From NCBI GenBank assembly GCA_019748215.1, contig JAIEPV010000034.1, forward strand, positions 1 through 64,000: a stretch of DNA of 64,000 nucleotides. Reading direction: 5' to 3'. Both the position numbers and the translations under genes were made by a program. Positions 59,421-64,000 of the stretch are shown here, piece by piece. The notes under the pieces are model-generated. The model did no database searches, was not told the DNA's origin, and was given only the letters and a program-made list of their open reading frames with translations. Numbering within the stretch: the first letter of the stretch is position 1; every line of letters starts with the position of its first letter. This DNA comes from Hyphomicrobium sp. (GTDB taxonomy: Bacteria > Pseudomonadota > Alphaproteobacteria > Rhizobiales > Hyphomicrobiaceae).

Positions 59421-62400
59421 ATGAGTGAAGGTTATCTTCCGCCGCCCGACGACGTTGCAATCGATGCTTCCGGCCGCCCTGCGCCGCAGGGCCTGTTCAA
59501 TCCGGCCCAAGAGCGCGACGCGTGCGGCGTCGGATTCATCGCGGACATGAAAGGGCGGAAGTCTCATAAAATCGTCGAAGATGCGTTGAGCATTCTTGAA
59601 AATTTAGAACATCGCGGTGCCGTCGGGGCCGATCCGCTTTCGGGCGACGGCGCGGGCATCCTCATTCAAATTCCACACGAGTTTCTGGCAACAGAAGCCA
59701 ACGCCGCCGGGTTTTCGCTGCCGAAGCCGGGCGAATTTGCCGTTGGTCATATATTCATGCCGATGGATGACCGGCTGCGGGCGCATTGCGAACGCGTTTG
59801 GGCGCGCTGCCTGAAAGAAGAAGGCCTGCCGCTGATCGGTTGGCGTTCCGTGCCAGTGAACAACGCCTGCCTCTCCGACCTCGTGCGCGGCGTCGAGCCG
59901 GTGCACCGCCAAGTGTTCATCGGCCGGCCCGCCGACGTGACATCGCAGGATGAGTTTGAGCGCCGCCTGTTCCTCGTCCGCAAGGTCGTCTCGAATGCCA
60001 TTCACGAGGCTTATAAGGGCCGCGACATCGGCCACTACACCGTGTGTCTGTCGACGCGGACGCTGGTCTACAAAGGCATGTTCCTGTCGTATCAGGTGAA
60101 GGCGTATTACACCGATCTCTCTGACCCACGCCTGACCTCGGCGCTGGCCCTGGTCCACCAGCGCTTCTCGACCAACACGTTTCCGTCCTGGAAGCTCGCG
60201 CATCCCTATCGGATGGTTGCGCACAACGGCGAAATCAACACGCTGCGCGGCAACGTCAACTGGATGGCGGCGCGCCAGGCTTCGGTCTCTTCTCCGTTTT
60301 TTGGCAATAACATTTCGAAGCTTTGGCCGATCTCGTACGAAGGCCAATCCGATACGGCTTGCTTCGACAACGCGCTCGAATTTCTGACCATGGGCGGCTA
60401 CAGCCTTGCTCATGCTGCCATGATGCTGATCCCCGAAGCCTGGGCCGGCAATCCGTCGATGGATGGCCAGCGGCGCGCGTTCTACGAATACCACGCCTGT
60501 TTGATGGAGCCGTGGGACGGACCTGCCGCCATGGCGTTCACCGACGGCCGGCAGATCGGCGCAACGCTCGATCGTAACGGGCTCAGACCGGCGCGCTACT
60601 TAGTGACGAAAGACGACGTGGTCATCATGTCATCCGAATCCGGCGTGTTGCCGGTGCCGGAAGATCAAATCGTCAAGAAGTGGCGATTGCAGCCGGGCAA
60701 AATGCTGCTCATCGACCTCGAAAAAGGCTGCATCATTTCGGATGAGGAATTGAAATCCGAAATTTCGTCGAGCCACCCCTACGAATCGTGGCTGCAGCGG
60801 ACGCAGATCATGGTGTCGGATCTTCCGCTGCCGACCAAACAAGTTGCGGCGAAGTCGAACATCGCGCTGTTGGATTTGCAGCAGGCGTTCGGATACACGC
60901 AGGAAAGCGTCAAATTCCTGATGGCGCCGATGGCTGAAAGCGGCCAGGAAGCCATTGGCTCAATGGGCACCGACACGCCGATATCGGCGCTGTCGTCGAA
61001 ATCGAAATTGCTGCACACCTACTTCAAGCAAAATTTCGCGCAGGTGACGAACCCGCCGATCGACAGCATCCGCGAAGAGCTGGTGATGAGCCTCGTCTCA
61101 TTCATCGGTCCGCGCCCGAACATTCTCGATCTCGAAGGCACCTCGCGCGAGAAGCGGCTGGAAGTCTCTCAGCCGATCCTCACCAACGAAGATCTCGAGC
61201 GCATTCGTGGCATTGGCGCCGTGAAGGACAACAACTTCTCGTCGATCACAATTGACATCACCTATCCGGCGGAAAATGGCGAAGCCGGCATGGGTCCGGC
61301 GCTCGATTGCGTTTGCGCCGAAGCGGAAGAGTATGTCCGCGAAGGTGAGTTCAATATTATCATCTTGTCGGACCGCGCCACAGGACCGGACCGGATTGCG
61401 ATCCCGTCGCTTCTGGCGACGTCGGCCGTCCACCATCATTTGATCAAGCAGGGCTTGCGCACATCGGTCGGTCTCGTCGTCGAAACCGGCGAAGCCAACG
61501 AAGTGCACCAGTTCTGCACCCTCGCTGGCTACGGCGCCGAGGCGATCAATCCGTATCTGGCGTTTGAAACGCTGACCACGATGCTGGATGATTTGCCCGA
61601 GGGCACGACGGCCGAGGACGTCAAGAAACGCTTCATCAAAGCGATCGGCAAGGCGATCCTGAAGGTCATGGCCAAGATGGGCATCTCGACCTATCAGTCA
61701 TATTGCGGCGCGCAGATATTCGACGCGGTCGGCCTGCGCTCGGCGTTCGTGCAGAAATATTTCACCGGAACGCACACCCAGGTCGAAGGCGTCGGCTTGC
61801 GCGAGATCGCGCGCGAAACCGTCGAACGCCACCAGGCGGCATTCGGTGACGTGCCAATCCTTGCAAACACGCTTGAAGTCGGCGGCGAATATGCGTTCCG
61901 CATTCGCGGCGAAGCGCACATGTGGCGGCCAGGAACGGTAGCCGATCTGCAGCACGCCGTGCGCAGTACCGACAACAAAGACTCGATGAGCGGTAAAATC
62001 CCGCAAAAGTACCGCGACTATGCGCGCGGCATCGATGATCAATCCGAACAACTTATGACGCTGCGCGGCATGTTCCGCATTCGCTCGGCCGCACAACTCG
62101 GCCGCACGCCGGTTCCGATCGACGAGGTCGAACCGGCAGCAACGATCGTCAAACGGTTCGCCACCGGTGCAATGAGTTTCGGCTCGATCAGTCGCGAGGC
62201 ACATACGACGCTGGCGGTTGCGATGAACCGCATCGGCGGACGCTCGAACACTGGCGAGGGCGGCGAAGAATCCGATCGCTTCAAACCCTTGCCGAATGGC
62301 GACAGCATGCGCTCGGCGATCAAGCAGGTGGCCTCGGGCCGCTTTGGTGTGACGACCGAGTACCTCGCCAACGCCGACATGATGCAAATTAAGATGGCGC

Positions 62401-64000
62401 AGGGCGCCAAGCCCGGTGAAGGCGGGCAATTGCCGGGCCACAAGGTCGATGCCGTGATCGCCAAGGTCCGCCATTCGACGCCCGGCGTGGGCCTCATATC
62501 GCCGCCGCCGCATCACGATATTTACTCGATCGAAGATCTGGCGCAGCTCATTTACGACTTGAAGAACGTCAATCCGGCGGCCGATGTTTCGGTGAAGCTG
62601 GTGTCTGAAGTGGGCGTCGGCACGGTCGCCGCCGGTGTCGCCAAGGCGCGTGCCGATCACGTTACGATCTCAGGCTTCGAAGGCGGAACGGGCGCTTCGC
62701 CTTTGACGTCGATCAAACACGCTGGAAGCCCTTGGGAAATCGGGCTCGCTGAAACCCACCAGACCCTGGTCGCCAATCGTCTGCGCGGACGCATCGCGGT
62801 GCAGGTTGATGGCGGCGTGCGCACTGGCCGCGATGTCGTCATCGGCGCGCTGCTGGGGGCCGATGAGTTCGGCTTCGCGACGGCTCCGCTCATTGCGGCC
62901 GGATGCATCATGATGCGCAAGTGCCATCTCAACACCTGCCCCGTCGGTGTCGCGACGCAAGACCCGGCGCTGCGAGCGAAATTCTCCGGCAAACCGGAAC
63001 ACGTCATCAACTACTTCTTCTTCGTCGCCGAAGAAGTGCGCGAGATCATGGCATCGTTGGGGTTCCGGTCGTTCGCAGAGATGATCGGGCAAACCGATAT
63101 TCTCGACAAGGATCGCGCCATTGAGCACTGGAAGGCGCGCGGCCTCGACTTCACGAAGCTGTTTCACAAGCCAGTCGTGCCAAAGGATGTGGCGATCTAC
63201 CATTGTGAATCGCAGAACCACGGCTTGGACAAAGTCCTCGACCGGACGCTGATCGAACATGCCAAACCTGCGATCGACAGCAAGAAGCCAGTGAAGGCTG
63301 AATTCGCGATCAAGAACGTCAACCGTTCGACGGGCGCCATGCTGTCCGGCGTCATCGCCAAAAAGTATGGCCATGCGGGTCTTCCCGAAGATACGATCTG
63401 GTTCTCGCTGCGCGGCACCGCCGGCCAAGCCTTTGGCGCATGGGTGGCGCGCGGCGTTACGCTCGATCTTGTCGGCGAAGGTAACGACTACGTCGGCAAG
63501 GGGTTGTCGGGCGGAAAGCTAATCGTTCGCCCCGATCCGGCGTCCGGCATCACGCCGTCAGAAAGCATCATCGTTGGCAATACGGTGCTGTACGGCGCCA
63601 TTGGCGGCGAATGCTATTTCCATGGTGTGGCCGGCGAACGCTTCGCGGTTCGCAATTCGGGAGCCTATGCCGTCGTCGAAGGCACCGGCGATCATGGCTG
63701 CGAATATATGACGGGTGGTGTCGTTGTCGTGCTCGGCGCGACGGGCCGAAATTTCGCGGCTGGCATGTCGGGCGGCATCGCCTACGTCCTTGACGAGCAC
63801 GGCGATTTTGAAAGCCGCTTAAACAAGGAGATGGTGCAGCTCGAAGCCATCACCGGCGACAGCGGATCGATGGGTAAGCTCGCGGCACAATCGGGCGATG
63901 TGGCCGTTGCGCTTGAGAACGTCATGGCCGACATGCGCGAGCAGGATGCGGAGCGCCTTCATGCTCTCATTGAGCGCCATGCCCACTACACCAACTCGCC
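59421..64000 (+). CDS. gltB: Glutamate synthase large subunit (3' truncated by window edge)
   Basis: Translated by hand: [88 protein letters not shown]...; not in the ORF track because no stop occurs before the window end. Confidence 0.97.
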   Translation, partial: MSEGYLPPPDDVAIDASGRPAPQGLFNPAQERDACGVGFIADMKGRKSHKIVEDALSILENLEHRGAVGADPLSGDGAGILIQIPHEFLATEANAAGFSLPKPGEFAVGHIFMPMDDRLRAHCERVWARCLKEEGLPLIGWRSVPVNNACLSDLVRGVEPVHRQVFIGRPADVTSQDEFERRLFLVRKVVSNAIHEAYKGRDIGHYTVCLSTRTLVYKGMFLSYQVKAYYTDLSDPRLTSALALVHQRFSTNTFPSWKLAHPYRMVAHNGEINTLRGNVNWMAARQASVSSPFFGNNISKLWPISYEGQSDTACFDNALEFLTMGGYSLAHAAMMLIPEAWAGNPSMDGQRRAFYEYHACLMEPWDGPAAMAFTDGRQIGATLDRNGLRPARYLVTKDDVVIMSSESGVLPVPEDQIVKKWRLQPGKMLLIDLEKGCIISDEELKSEISSSHPYESWLQRTQIMVSDLPLPTKQVAAKSNIALLDLQQAFGYTQESVKFLMAPMAESGQEAIGSMGTDTPISALSSKSKLLHTYFKQNFAQVTNPPIDSIREELVMSLVSFIGPRPNILDLEGTSREKRLEVSQPILTNEDLERIRGIGAVKDNNFSSITIDITYPAENGEAGMGPALDCVCAEAEEYVREGEFNIIILSDRATGPDRIAIPSLLATSAVHHHLIKQGLRTSVGLVVETGEANEVHQFCTLAGYGAEAINPYLAFETLTTMLDDLPEGTTAEDVKKRFIKAIGKAILKVMAKMGISTYQSYCGAQIFDAVGLRSAFVQKYFTGTHTQVEGVGLREIARETVERHQAAFGDVPILANTLEVGGEYAFRIRGEAHMWRPGTVADLQHAVRSTDNKDSMSGKIPQKYRDYARGIDDQSEQLMTLRGMFRIRSAAQLGRTPVPIDEVEPAATIVKRFATGAMSFGSISREAHTTLAVAMNRIGGRSNTGEGGEESDRFKPLPNGDSMRSAIKQVASGRFGVTTEYLANADMMQIKMAQGAKPGEGGQLPGHKVDAVIAKVRHSTPGVGLISPPPHHDIYSIEDLAQLIYDLKNVNPAADVSVKLVSEVGVGTVAAGVAKARADHVTISGFEGGTGASPLTSIKHAGSPWEIGLAETHQTLVANRLRGRIAVQVDGGVRTGRDVVIGALLGADEFGFATAPLIAAGCIMMRKCHLNTCPVGVATQDPALRAKFSGKPEHVINYFFFVAEEVREIMASLGFRSFAEMIGQTDILDKDRAIEHWKARGLDFTKLFHKPVVPKDVAIYHCESQNHGLDKVLDRTLIEHAKPAIDSKKPVKAEFAIKNVNRSTGAMLSGVIAKKYGHAGLPEDTIWFSLRGTAGQAFGAWVARGVTLDLVGEGNDYVGKGLSGGKLIVRPDPASGITPSESIIVGNTVLYGAIGGECYFHGVAGERFAVRNSGAYAVVEGTGDHGCEYMTGGVVVVLGATGRNFAAGMSGGIAYVLDEHGDFESRLNKEMVQLEAITGDSGSMGKLAAQSGDVAVALENVMADMREQDAERLHALIERHAHYTNS

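Noticed and set aside
59604-63428. Long minus-strand ORFs (59604-60494, 61698-62660, 62670-63428)
   Set aside because: Antisense shadows of gltB in GC-rich codon-biased sequence; the plus frame gives a clear GltB protein.
1-64000. CRISPR array, IS element, prophage, rRNA or defence system
   Set aside because: No regularly spaced repeats, transposase, phage structural or Cas/RM proteins seen; the phage-type lysozyme at 3140-3988 is alone.

Overview
The window is almost entirely coding and reads as a chromosomal segment of an alphaproteobacterium, probably Hyphomicrobiales (judged from gene content and synteny, not from a marker gene search). Left edge: the 3' end of pyruvate kinase, a small secreted Arg/Gly-rich protein, a TPR protein and rpmJ. 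From about 3 to 40 kb there is one very large flagellar locus: flgN-like, flgJ/cheL, fliJ-like, fliR, flhA, fliQ, flgD, flbT, flaF, flgL, flgK, flgE, ftcR/rem, fliK/motD, motC, motB, fliH, fliF, flagellin, fliP, fliL, flgH, motE, flgI, flgA, flgG, fliE, flgC, flgB, flhB, fliG, fliN, fliM, motA, a DUF1217 gene, flgF and fliI. Several uncharacterised ORFs are embedded in it. From 40 to 49 kb there is a complete che operon: MCP, STAS, cheY, cheA, cheW, cheR, cheB, cheY, cheD and a cheT-like ORF. From 49 to 54 kb there is a regulator-rich segment: a GntR/UTRA regulator, an orphan pseudo-receiver protein, a LuxR-type solo and tRNA-Val(GAC). The right part holds cpdR, an N-formylglutamate amidohydrolase gene, a duplicated sRNA-like element, a hisN-like phosphatase gene, an alpha/beta hydrolase gene, an hsp20 with an RpoH-like promoter and a ROSE-like leader, and gltB. 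gltB runs off the right edge and is missing from the ORF track. Best candidates for a second look: (1) the CheZ/CheT-like ORF after cheD and the DLELF tail it shares with CheD, next to an MCP ending in GWEEF; (2) two structurally covarying copies of an sRNA-like element with an anti-Shine-Dalgarno CCUCCC core; (3) the ROSE-like thermometer plus RpoH-like promoter at hsp20; (4) the pseudo-receiver/LuxR convergent pair; (5) a GH24 lysozyme and several orphan ORFs in the flagellar locus.
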